NCBI RefSeq assembly: GCF_024296685.1
Contig: NZ_CP100763.1
Span: 1,116,001-1,180,000, forward strand
DNA: 64,000 nt
Source of the DNA: Natrinema marinum
GTDB taxonomy: Archaea > Halobacteriota > Halobacteria > Halobacteriales > Natrialbaceae
Direction: 5' to 3'
Part shown: positions 1-10,000 of the stretch, in pieces
Layout of the letters: each line of letters starts with the position of its first letter
How positions within the stretch are numbered: the stretch's first letter is position 1
Translations under genes and position numbers: made by a program
Notes under the pieces: model-generated
What the model was told of the DNA's origin: nothing
The model's input: only the letters and a program-made list of their open reading frames with translations
The model's database searches: none

Positions 1-3000
1 TGAGAGGGTGGTCGTTGCCTCTCGCATTGTCGGCGACGCTCGTTCCTCGCTCTCGGCGGTTTCGTCGGTCGCCGGCCATCGGTACTCGACGCGACATTCG
101 ACAGCCGCGAGGTCCGGAAGCTGGTCGTCGACCCATGCCGCAAGCGTCGGTTCGGCTGCCGATCGGGGCGGGGCGTCGGCAGCGATCGTCTCGGGCGATA
201 GTACAACGAACTGGCGGTGGGTGACGCCGGTTGTCGAACGCGGCGTCTCGACCACGTCGGGGTCCGGGATCGGGGCACCTTTCGACAGCGCATCCAACGA
301 GCCACCGGTGCGCTCGAAGTTCCCCTGTGCGAGCTGGTGAACGCTCTCTGCGGTCAGGAGGTCACCCGTTGCGTCGAGCGTGGTTGCGAGTTCAGAGACG
401 ACCTCATCGAGCGCGCTGTAGGCGTCGGACTCCGGCTGTGGGAACTCGTCGCGTCCGAACGGATACTCGTCCCACGACTCGAGCAGCCGAGAGCCATCTA
501 CGACATCGAACGTCGCCAGTTCGCGTCGAGCATCGTCTTTCCCGTCGGTTTGTCGTTCGTCGGATCGGTTCACCCTGTCGACGAGAGCGGGGAACTCGGC
601 ACGGAACGCGCCGATGTACTGCATCAGGTTCGGAGCGTCGTCGTCACCGGTCGTGACTTCGTGCAGCCGCCGTTCGAAGCGGTAGCCTAGCAGTTCACCA
701 AGCGACTGGTCTCGACGCACGCCCCGTATCAGCCGCATGGCGTCGCGAACCCGATCGGCCGAGAGATCGGTCGCGAGAGGGCTCTCGTCGGCGTCCTCGT
801 CCGCGCGGTAGCCGCTGCGAAGCAGCGCCGCCGTGGTCGCGTGAGCCTGCGAGGGTGCGTGGACGTACTCCGGCGTCTCGGTGTCGGGATCCGCCGAGAG
901 ATCTTCGACGAAGCCGTACGCGCCCACGTATATACCGGGATCGGCACGGACGTGCTCTGCGAGTGCGTCCGCATCGACACCGAGTCGTTCGACAGCAGAC
1001 CCTTCGTCGAGAGAACGGGCGGCCGATCCGCCCGTCGTCGCGTCGTCGAGCACGTCGCTCGCGTCGAACGCCGGCCCGCCGGTTCCGACGCGGTCGACGC
1101 TCGTCCCAGTCGGCCTCGAGCGCCCGGTCGTGTCGGAATCGATCGCATCTGTACCGGAATCCATCGCCGACTCGTCGATCCCGTCCTCGGAGAAGGTAAA
1201 CGACGTCGGTGCAAACGTCGGCTCGTCGCCCGAACCGTCCTGCGTCGTCGTGGTATCGTCCGTGGTCTCGGAGTTGTCGTCCACCTTGGGATCGTCGTCC
1301 GAATCGGACTCGTCGTCTCGTCCGCCGTCGGTTTCCCCGTCGACGGCAGCGGTCGTGAATCCTTCCGGTGTCGACATCGACGATAACAGCCCCGGATCGA
1401 TGGTCGCGCGAGCGCCCTCGTCGCCTGCACCCTCGAGCCAGCTGTCGTGGCCCGTCGCGGCGTCAGGGTCGTAACTTCCCTGGGCCTCGCGGAGTTCGAA
1501 CAGGCGCTTGGTCGCAAGCGAGGTCCACCAGGCATCGACACGGTGGTTCGTCAGGTCGAGCGTCTCCGAGAGCGCATCGGCGAGTTTCGACCGGTCGAGC
1601 GCGCCGAGATAGCGCAGACTGTCCGTGTACTCGCTGATACGCGGATCGATCGAGGTCGTCGACTGGTAGTTCGCGGCCGCTGCCGACAGGGCGTCGCCGT
1701 ACGTGTCCGTCGGGTCCACGTTGGGGTGACCCACCAGCGAGTCGGGGACCGGCTCGCGCAGCGTCTCGAGGAGGCCCACGTCGCTCGAGCCGTAGTAGGC
1801 CGGTTCGGGACCGACCATCGGCGGATCGCCATATGCTTGGCCAAGCCGGAGACGGCCGTGAAGATACTCGTGCTGGAGCCCGAACTGGAAGAGCACGCGC
1901 GCAAGCGAGCGAAGCGCACCGGAGTCACCGTGTTCGGCCTGTAGCCGAGCGAGAAGGATGAGCTTCCGTTTCCCGTCCGTGTCTGCTTCGTCACCGGAGA
2001 CTGCCTCGCCGTCCAACAGCGTGTCGACAAATCGAACCGCGTCGTCCGCATCCTCGATACCGGTGACGATCCGCCGGCGCTGCTCGTCCGTCTCGAGGCC
2101 GCTCCACGTCTCCGGCTCGACATCGAGGACCGTCGGATCGATCGGGAGCCGATCGGGGTCTTCGACTGTACCGAGGTGGGCGACATCGGTGATGGGCAGG
2201 TCGAGCAGCGCGCGGACGAACCGCCCGAGATCAGTGTCTACGAGATCGTGGCGTTCGACTGGCTCGGTGCCGCTCTGGCCCCGGATGTGTTCGTACAGCA
2301 CGGGCAACCAGGGATCCTCACCGAGTTGGAAGAGGCGATCGTGCACCATCGAGAGCGTGAGCGGGACGAGATGTGCAGCCCGCGAATCGAGATCGCTCAG
2401 CCCGAGGTCGGCGAGCAGGTCGGCAACGGCGGTTCGGTGTTGCTCCCCAAAGTACGCATCCGTGGCGACCCCGACCGCATCATCCGTGTGCTCGTCCTCG
2501 GCTGAATAGACGCTCGTCGTTCGGAAATCACTCGACAGTCCTTCCCTCGAGAGCGCGTCGAACAGCTCCGCTTCGGTCGTCTCGCCTGCAAACGGGAGGT
2601 CGGCCGCGGCGGCCGACCACAGCGATCGGAATCCCGAGAGGTATCGTCCGATGCGGTGGTCGAGGCGGTCGTCGATCGCCTGTGGGCGCTGGATGACGAA
2701 CCCATCGAGCCCGCCGTCTGTCGTGCCGGTCCCGTCGCTATCGCGGTCGTCGCCGTCGGAAGAATCAGGACCACTCCGCATGCCCGGCGGTGGCGTCTTG
2801 GCTGTCACCCGCGGCAGCGCCGGATCGAAGCTGAACGAATAGAGGTCTCGCTCGGCTTGCTCCGGATCCTCGAGGACCGGCGCGGCGTACCGCAGTCCCT
2901 CGAGCACGGCGGAGCCGACATCGTTAGCCGTCGCGTCGCCGGTCACGATGTCCGCTGCGAGGTCGTCCACGTCGACGCCTGCTACCTCGAGTTCGATCAT

Positions 3001-6000
3001 CGAGAAGCCGGCTCCGGCGAGCGTGTCGGGGTCGAGCCCGGCGTCGAGCAGTCGGTCGGCACTGACGCCGGCTTCCTTGAGGTCGGTCGGGTCGGCGCCG
3101 GCCGTCGCGAGCGTTTCGGGACCGACATCGGCGGCACGAAGCGCACCGACATCGACGCCACACTCGACCAGCCGCGACGGCGGGACGCCGGCGTCGAGCA
3201 GTTCGCCGGCAGTGTAGCCCGCCTCGAGCAGGACCGCCGCATCGTAGCTCGCATCGAGTAACTGCTGGGGCGAGTAGCCGAGGCCGTGTAACTGCTCTGG
3301 GGTGTATCCCGCCGCCGCGAGGTCGGCGACCGAACGGCCGACATCTCGGACTGTCTCCGGATCGAGCCCCGCAGCCGAGAGTTCGGCGGGCGAGAAGCCG
3401 CCGTTTACCAGTTCCTCGGCTGCGTATCCGGCCTCGAGCAGTTCGCCTGCGGTGTAGCCTGCCGTCCGCAACGATCCCGCGGCCTTGCCGACGCCATGGA
3501 GTTCGCTCGCGGCCACACCGAGGTCGCGGAGTTCGCTCGGTCGAACGCCACCTTGGGCCACGTCCATCGCGCTGAAGCCAAACTGGAGCAGCGACTGCGC
3601 GGTGTAGCCCGCTCGCACCAACTCGTCTGCAGGCACGTTCAGCCCCGCCACGTCGGCGACGGCGACGCCCGCACGCGCGAGTTGGGCAGGCGTTGCACCC
3701 GCATCGACGAGGTCTTCGAATCGGCTCTCGGCGTGGAGCGCGACGTCGACGACGTCCATGCCCGCGTCGACGAGTTTCTTCGGTGCGATTCCCGCCTCGA
3801 CCAGTAGGTCCGGTGTGACCCCCGCGATCCGAAGCGTCTCGATGTCGATGTCACCGGTGAGCAACGCGGTGGGTTTCAAGCCCGCCTCGAGCAAGTCACT
3901 CGCCACGTGTGCCACCTTCGCCATTTGCTCGGGGAGGAGCCCGGATTCCGCGAGCGTCTCCGGCGTGAGGCCGGCCGCGATGAGGTCGTCCGCGTCCACC
4001 TCACCCGACATCAGCGCCTCGACCGTAACTCCGGCCTCGGACAGCGACTCGCCGGTGAGCCCCGCCTGCTGTAGTTCCGCCGGAAGCAACGCGTCGGCGA
4101 GTGCGTCAGTCGTGACGCCGATCGCCTCGAGGTCGCTCGCGGAGACCTCGCCGTCGAGGAGTTGCTTCGCCGTCACGTCTGCCTCAGCGACCGCCCGCGG
4201 GCTGACACCGGCTTCCCGGAGTTCAGTGGGCAGAGCCGCTTGGGCAACTGCGGCGGGCGTGATGCCTGCCTCCTCGAGTTGGGCCTCGGTGGCCCGTCCG
4301 CTGGCGAGCGTCGCGGGCGTTAGCCCTGCTCGCTCGAGGCTTGCTGGTAGCACCCCCGCCTGCTCGAGGGTATCGTGAGTGAGTTTCGTCCGATCGATCG
4401 GTGACACGCCGCGACTGAGGAAGGCGTCCGGCGGCGCACCGGCTTCGAGCAACTCGGCCGGAGCCGCCCCGTCGGCGACGAGCTGTCGGGGCTTCACACC
4501 GGCTTCGAGCAGGTCGTCCGGTGTCGCGCCGGCAGACAGCAAGTGTTTGGGGCGGACGCCGCTCCCGACGAGCGACTCGAGTGGCGTGCCGCGCAGTTCG
4601 GCGTCTGCGATCGTCATCTCGCCGGTGACGATACCCTCGACGATGTCCTGCTCGACGATCGTCACGTCGAGATCGGTCTCGATCGCCCGCGCGGGGAGCA
4701 CGCCGTAGGGCTGTTTGCCGACCCGAAGCGTCGGAAACGGTCCGCGGCCACGTACGTACCGCACGAAGTGGCGGCGACAGGCGTCGAGCCACAGCAGCGG
4801 CTCGTCGAGTTCGGAAACGCGTTCGCCGGGCGCCACGGGCTCTGTCTGCGTCCCCTGGACGCTCTCGTTTCCGAGCCAGCGGTTCCCTACGAAGATGTGG
4901 GTCAGGGAGTATCCAAGTGTCGCCGGCCAAAGCGCCGAGTTCGCGTGGCGAGCGTTGCGCTGTTCTGTCCGATCTGCACCCTCGACGTTGGCAAACACGT
5001 GTCGCTCGCCGTCGTCGGGATCGATCGACAGCGCACGGGCCAGTAAGTCACCGTCGCTACGATCGCCGGACTCGACAAGTGCGGGCGCACACGCTACGTC
5101 TACGCTCGTTGCCGGCTCATCACTCCGCGTGTACCCCGACGCGCCGTCGAAGTTGTTCGTCGGTGTCCCCTGTTCGAGAAAGGCCAGTCCATCCGTATAG
5201 TGGTGGGCATCGAGGAGCTCTTCGAGCGCCGCTGCGCTCTCGGCTGCGTCCATCGATGCCTTCGCACCGACGACGGTCACCCGGTCGAATCCGCGGGACG
5301 GATCGAACCCGGACAGCGCCTCGAGATCGAGACGAAGGCCCATCCCGACGCGTTCGGCCTCGCGAAAGTCCACCATCCACTCCGTTCCCGGCGGCGCAGG
5401 GGTGTCCTCGTCGGCCTCGACGTGGTCTTCGCCGACGGCTTCGGGACTCGGCCCCGTCGGAAGCGGATCACGAATTGGATCGCCCGCGATCGCGATTCGG
5501 TGGTCCTCACCGGCGTCGTCTTCCCACGACGCGACAACGACAAATCGGTCGGGTAACAGTTCTGCCGTCGGCGGTTTCGTCCAAGACTCCGGCCGTCGCG
5601 CTACGTCGGGGAACGTGACTTCGGGTACTGCAGTCGGCAACTGCTGCCGGCCGAACCGGCCGATACCGGCCGCTTCCTCGAGTGCCTCCTGTGCCGTCCG
5701 TTCGTCGAGCGTGGTTCCGGAGACCGCCTCCGCAACGGCGCCCGTGTCGATGACATCCTCGTTTGGGACGCCCTCGTCGACGTACGACGAGAGATCGATG
5801 GTTCCGTCCTCTGCGAGCGGAGAGAAATCGACGCCGGCGGCATCCGAGAGCGCCGACGCATCGACGGTCGTGTCGCTGGCGGTGCTCGCGGGACCGACTG
5901 TGTCGTCGGTCGCTGCCGAGTCGCCGTCGACCGTGTCCTCCTCACCCTCGTCGCCTCCGTCGGTCGCGATTGGGGAGTCGAACAGTCCCAGAACGCCCGT

Positions 6001-7053
6001 CGGTGGCTTCGTCAGGAGGTCCTGTGCGAGGTCGTCGTCCTTCGGAGACAGCGCGTGGACGATGTAGGAGCCGCGTTCGCGGCCGAATCGCTCGACGAGT
6101 TGGCGCCAGGCGCGCTCTTTGAGTTCGTCGTAGCGGCGGGCGTGGTTGCGCGAGAACTTCCGGGGTTCGTCGCTGTCGTCGCCAGCGAGTGCCGGATCGA
6201 GGCTCGAGACGTGTTCGCGCAGGCGTTGTGATGGCAGCCGCTCGGTGAGGTACGGGCCGTCGGGATCGAGGTTGACCGCTGACGGATCTGGATGGCGTGC
6301 ATACCACACCGTCGCCCAGAAGTTCTCCCCCCACGTGACCTCCTCGTCGGTCAGTTCCGGCTCGTGGGAGTTCATGTGAAGCTGGTCGGGGAACACTCGA
6401 ACCAGCAACTGATCCGGCACGTCGTCGGTGTCGAACGCCGAATCCACGAATCGTGTCTCGAGCCGAACCGGCAGAAGGGCAACGGGCTGTTCGTCCAGCC
6501 GCGACAGCGGGTCCGTATCCCCACTCTCGTCGTACGCACGTGCGAGTGCGTCCTGCAGTCGATCCACCTGTGCCTGTCGGGAGGCCGTGGCCGCCTCGAC
6601 GACGAGACCGAATAGCCTCGTGGCCATCGTCACGTCGTCGGAACTCGCCGAGTTCGCACCGTCGCCGTTCGGGTCCACGACGGCAGCCATCGCAGCCGTG
6701 ACCGCACTCCAGTCACCACCGTCGACGTACGACGACAGCGACGTGGCGAGCGTGTCGACTGGGGTGCTCACCGCGTGGTCGCTGCGGAATCGCGTGATTA
6801 CGTCGCGGTCACCCTCGAGTACCGGCGCGGTCACGAACGAAAGCGCGCGACGGCGATCGTCATCCGGGCCGCCAAAGCGCTCGAGTGCGTCGGTGACCGA
6901 CGCGACATCCGCGCTCGTGACTGCGCCACGCGTGATGCGATCCGACAGCGACGAGAGTGCGGCGTGGACCGATCGGGCAGCCGCGTGGCGCTCGGTGACT
7001 TCGTGGTAAGCCGTCCGTGCCGCTCGGACCTCGGTCCAGGGATCAGCGCTCAT
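1..7053 (-). CDS. Giant cytoplasmic protein with about 50 decapeptide repeats (C-terminus beyond window)
   Basis: The frame is open for all 2351 codons from ATG 7053 to the window edge, so the protein is partial. The ATG overlaps the TGA of the preceding gene (ATGA), and a GGGGTGA Shine-Dalgarno motif lies just before it. No signal peptide or membrane segment was seen, so it is probably cytoplasmic. Residues 1-180 are helical. A conserved-looking block starts near 188 (PVRLETRFVDS, then LHMNSHEPELTDEE). An acidic linker covers about 361-391. Further blocks are DRFVVVASWED (about 500), HHYTDGLAFLEQGTPTNNF (about 615-634) and GKQPYGVLPA (about 778). Decapeptide repeats occupy about 823-1378, and the rest is mixed helical. 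From memory, the PVRLETRF and HHYTDGLA blocks match large unannotated bacterial proteins encoded near DUF6603 genes. Function unknown. The gene is last in the visible part of the operon. Confidence 0.85.
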   Translation of the reverse strand, partial: MSADPWTEVRAARTAYHEVTERHAAARSVHAALSSLSDRITRGAVTSADVASVTDALERFGGPDDDRRRALSFVTAPVLEGDRDVITRFRSDHAVSTPVDTLATSLSSYVDGGDWSAVTAAMAAVVDPNGDGANSASSDDVTMATRLFGLVVEAATASRQAQVDRLQDALARAYDESGDTDPLSRLDEQPVALLPVRLETRFVDSAFDTDDVPDQLLVRVFPDQLHMNSHEPELTDEEVTWGENFWATVWYARHPDPSAVNLDPDGPYLTERLPSQRLREHVSSLDPALAGDDSDEPRKFSRNHARRYDELKERAWRQLVERFGRERGSYIVHALSPKDDDLAQDLLTKPPTGVLGLFDSPIATDGGDEGEEDTVDGDSAATDDTVGPASTASDTTVDASALSDAAGVDFSPLAEDGTIDLSSYVDEGVPNEDVIDTGAVAEAVSGTTLDERTAQEALEEAAGIGRFGRQQLPTAVPEVTFPDVARRPESWTKPPTAELLPDRFVVVASWEDDAGEDHRIAIAGDPIRDPLPTGPSPEAVGEDHVEADEDTPAPPGTEWMVDFREAERVGMGLRLDLEALSGFDPSRGFDRVTVVGAKASMDAAESAAALEELLDAHHYTDGLAFLEQGTPTNNFDGASGYTRSDEPATSVDVACAPALVESGDRSDGDLLARALSIDPDDGERHVFANVEGADRTEQRNARHANSALWPATLGYSLTHIFVGNRWLGNESVQGTQTEPVAPGERVSELDEPLLWLDACRRHFVRYVRGRGPFPTLRVGKQPYGVLPARAIETDLDVTIVEQDIVEGIVTGEMTIADAELRGTPLESLVGSGVRPKHLLSAGATPDDLLEAGVKPRQLVADGAAPAELLEAGAPPDAFLSRGVSPIDRTKLTHDTLEQAGVLPASLERAGLTPATLASGRATEAQLEEAGITPAAVAQAALPTELREAGVSPRAVAEADVTAKQLLDGEVSASDLEAIGVTTDALADALLPAELQQAGLTGESLSEAGVTVEALMSGEVDADDLIAAGLTPETLAESGLLPEQMAKVAHVASDLLEAGLKPTALLTGDIDIETLRIAGVTPDLLVEAGIAPKKLVDAGMDVVDVALHAESRFEDLVDAGATPAQLARAGVAVADVAGLNVPADELVRAGYTAQSLLQFGFSAMDVAQGGVRPSELRDLGVAASELHGVGKAAGSLRTAGYTAGELLEAGYAAEELVNGGFSPAELSAAGLDPETVRDVGRSVADLAAAGYTPEQLHGLGYSPQQLLDASYDAAVLLEAGYTAGELLDAGVPPSRLVECGVDVGALRAADVGPETLATAGADPTDLKEAGVSADRLLDAGLDPDTLAGAGFSMIELEVAGVDVDDLAADIVTGDATANDVGSAVLEGLRYAAPVLEDPEQAERDLYSFSFDPALPRVTAKTPPPGMRSGPDSSDGDDRDSDGTGTTDGGLDGFVIQRPQAIDDRLDHRIGRYLSGFRSLWSAAAADLPFAGETTEAELFDALSREGLSSDFRTTSVYSAEDEHTDDAVGVATDAYFGEQHRTAVADLLADLGLSDLDSRAAHLVPLTLSMVHDRLFQLGEDPWLPVLYEHIRGQSGTEPVERHDLVDTDLGRFVRALLDLPITDVAHLGTVEDPDRLPIDPTVLDVEPETWSGLETDEQRRRIVTGIEDADDAVRFVDTLLDGEAVSGDEADTDGKRKLILLARLQAEHGDSGALRSLARVLFQFGLQHEYLHGRLRLGQAYGDPPMVGPEPAYYGSSDVGLLETLREPVPDSLVGHPNVDPTDTYGDALSAAAANYQSTTSIDPRISEYTDSLRYLGALDRSKLADALSETLDLTNHRVDAWWTSLATKRLFELREAQGSYDPDAATGHDSWLEGAGDEGARATIDPGLLSSMSTPEGFTTAAVDGETDGGRDDESDSDDDPKVDDNSETTDDTTTTQDGSGDEPTFAPTSFTFSEDGIDESAMDSGTDAIDSDTTGRSRPTGTSVDRVGTGGPAFDASDVLDDATTGGSAARSLDEGSAVERLGVDADALAEHVRADPGIYVGAYGFVEDLSADPDTETPEYVHAPSQAHATTAALLRSGYRADEDADESPLATDLSADRVRDAMRLIRGVRRDQSLGELLGYRFERRLHEVTTGDDDAPNLMQYIGAFRAEFPALVDRVNRSDERQTDGKDDARRELATFDVVDGSRLLESWDEYPFGRDEFPQPESDAYSALDEVVSELATTLDATGDLLTAESVHQLAQGNFERTGGSLDALSKGAPIPDPDVVETPRSTTGVTHRQFVVLSPETIAADAPPRSAAEPTLAAWVDDQLPDLAAVECRVEYRWPATDETAESEERASPTMREATTTLS
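2920..4585 (-). repeat. About 50 tandem decapeptide repeats inside the giant protein
   Basis: The translated minus strand shows a 10-residue period with consensus A-G-[YVFL]-[ST/D]-[AP]-x-x-L-[LV]-[ED], for example AGYTAGELLE, AGYAAEELVN, GGFSPAELSA, AGYTPEQLHG and AGVSADRLLD. Copies near 2950-3500 are regular, while those near 3600-4500 are more diverged and some are shortened. The S/T-P/A-x-E/Q-L-L pattern is a typical helix N-cap, so each unit probably forms a short helix and a turn, which would build a solenoid (inference). The repeats are well diverged at DNA level, which argues for an old, selected array rather than a fresh expansion. Confidence 0.85.
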
Positions 7054-10000
7054 CGGCTCACCCCTTCGCTGTCCGGGTCGATATCAACGCGTGGCAGCTC
7101 GCCGTCACCGCCGCTCGTCGCCAGCCCCTCGACTGCCGTCTCGAGGCCGGGACCGACGCCCGGTTGCAGTTGATCGACGACGGTCGTCCCGCCGGCGCGG
7201 CTGCCCTCGGGCAGCATGTCGTCGGCGTGGATGCTCACGCGAACCGGTCGCTGCCAGGTGATTCGGGCCATGTGAGCGGCATTTCTCCCCCAGTTGGCCG
7301 CGTCGTTCGCTCCGTAGACGTCCTCATCGTGGGATCCGGGATTCGTCGCGTCGAGGCCGTTCACCCACGTCGTCTCCGGTTCGATCGCCCAGTCGCCTGC
7401 ACCCGGTGGCGAGCCGTCGACGTCGACATGCGTCACCGTCGCGGGTTTCGTTCCGTCCGAGACGAGGTGCCACCACGAGAGCGCACCCCAGCCGTGTTCG
7501 AAATCGTCGTTTTGCTCTGCCGTCGCTCGCGCGACCGTCTCGGTCGTTCGGCCACCGCTGGACGACGCGTGCGTCACGCCGGCTGGGACCGCCCGATCCT
7601 CGTTCGAGCCCACGTCGAGGCCGAACCGCGTTTCGGCGGGCGGCTCTTGGAGACAGAAAAACCAGCCCTCGTCCGGGTGGTCGTCGGGCCCTTCGTCGGC
7701 TTTCTCGCCGGTCTCGTGGTAGGGAGCGTACAGCGCCTCTTCGACGGTCAAGTCGAATCCGAAGAACGTGATGTCGGAGCCGAGCGTACCGCGGAAGACC
7801 GGGAATTTCACGTCCTCGTCCCCGTCGTCACGGGTGACATGGGTGTTCGGAAGCGCGGGAACGCGGTCGGCCTCGCTCCCGTCTTCGGGATCGTCGGCGA
7901 CGGCTTTCGCCGCGAACACGTCCGTGTTCGGATAGCGCCGGAGGAGTTCGCCTTTTACGAGTAACACGACGGTCGCGCCAGTCCCCTCCGGACTGTTCAC
8001 ACCCAGTTCGTTTTCGTCCCACGTGTGGATCTGCGTGATGTCGTCGTAGGCGTCTGTCTCGCCAGATTCGAACGCCGTCTTCGCCTCCGGATCGCCACGC
8101 CGGTCCCAGAACCGCCGGAAGTACGTCCCCTTCCGGTCGGTTGGATACTTCCGCCAGCGGAGTTCTCGTGCCATCTCGTGATTCGCACCGACCATGAACG
8201 CCTCGACAAACTCGGGGTTCGTCTCGAGGACGCCGACCGTGTTCTTCGGGATCTGGCCCGCACCTGGCAGGAAACACTCCTGATTCATGGCAGCGAGTCG
8301 TGTGGATAGCGGCCGATCGAACAGCGGTGCAGCAAGCACTTCCTCGACCGGATCGTCGCGACCGAGCAGCGGAAGACGCAACCGCGACCCGAGATGTTCT
8401 GCGAGGGCTGGAACGGGCTCGAGTTCGTCCATCACCGTGGTCCGAAGCGAATCGAAGTCGACGGCCTCGAGTGACCGGTCGTCGGGCGCGACGAGCATGT
8501 CGGTCGCCGTCTCGATATCGAGTGCCGTCCCGTCGGCGTCCGCGGACATGGCGTGCATGGATGTCGACGTCGCTGCTGGCAGTCTCGACGGCTGCTCTAC
8601 CGTCGACCGCAGGCGCGAAACGACACCGAGCATCGCGTCGATGGCCGCGGTCGCCTGCTCGAGGCGCTGCTCGACTGCCGGCGGCTCGTACGTGCCCGAG
8701 CGAACTGCCGTCGTCGCCTCGCCGACGTTGCGCTCTACGCGTCGACTCTCGCGGTGGAGGTCACGCATCGCCAGTTGCCGCTCGGCCGCCTCGAGCGGGA
8801 CGTCATCACCGCGCTCGCCGGTCGCGACGAACTTCGCGAGGGCTCGCGAGAGCGGCTCGAACGTGTTCGCCGAGATAGCGACGACGCGCTCGTCGACCGT
8901 CGGCGGCCGCGAGAGCAGTCGGTCGATGGCGTCGGCGTCGTCACGACCGACCGCAGTCGCGAGTGCAGTCACGTCCGCTTCCGCGGACAGACAGTGTGAC
9001 TCGAGACTCGAGAGTGCAGTCCGGACGCGATCGGTTCCAGGGGCCGGCGGTTGCATCGGGCGATTTCCGACGGCGTTGGCCGAAAACGGTGTCTGTGCCC
9101 CTTCAGCCGGTCCGTCGGCGTCGGTCGGGGAGAACGCGCCGGGAACCGCCGAATCGTCACCCATCCCCTCGTCGAGCGCTGTCCCGTCCTCGATCATCGA
9201 CGGTTGCCCGCCTGCGCTCGTCGGTGAGCCAGCGAGATCGGCGTCGGCGCTGGTAGTTGGGGTCGTCGAGTCGAACGCGAGACCGTTGCCGAGCGTCGGC
9301 AACGCGTTCGACTCGACGGCCGATGCGAGCGTTCCGTGATCGAGCGAGACCCCGGACCGACGGGCGAGTGGTCCGGTCGAGCGCAGGGTTCGCTGAAATG
9401 CCGTGGAGGCGACCGACTCGGAGACATCGCTCTTCGCGAGCGTCCCGAACACCGTTTGTGCTTCGGCTTCGTCGAACAGCGTCGCACGGACCGGCGCGGT
9501 CATGCCGAGCAGTCGCGTCGTCGTGTACGACGACAGCTTCTCGTGGACCGGTTCGAGGACGGCGCTCGCAAGTTTGGCTCGTCGAAGCAGGCGATTTGCC
9601 TCACGAACGTCGCCGAACTGGTCCCACGCGCTGCTCATCAGCGCGTCCTGATTCTCCTGGACGACGAGCGTCCCAAAGCCCGCCGCGAGGCGATGGCGTG
9701 GATCGACGTTCAACTCGTTGAACCACGTCGGATAGTAGTACCGCTCCGGATCGTAACGCTCGGGTTCGGCCTCGAGGTTCGGGATGCCGGCGTGCCACTG
9801 GCCGTACAGCGGCGGACCGAGGGCACCGAAGTCGGTTTCCTCGAGGACGGTGCCGGGACTGTTCAACAGGTCGCGGAGGGCATCCACCATCGCGCCATCG
9901 TACGGGTCCGGCTCGGCCCCGACCGATCGAAGCGCCCCGCCCATGCCGACGGTTCCGGTCTGGGTCGACTCCTCGTAGGCCAGTTTCAGCTCCTCCGGCC

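Noticed and set aside
2920-4585. CRISPR-like array
   Set aside because: The 30-bp periodicity comes from a coding decapeptide repeat with diverged codons and no constant DNA repeat or spacers.
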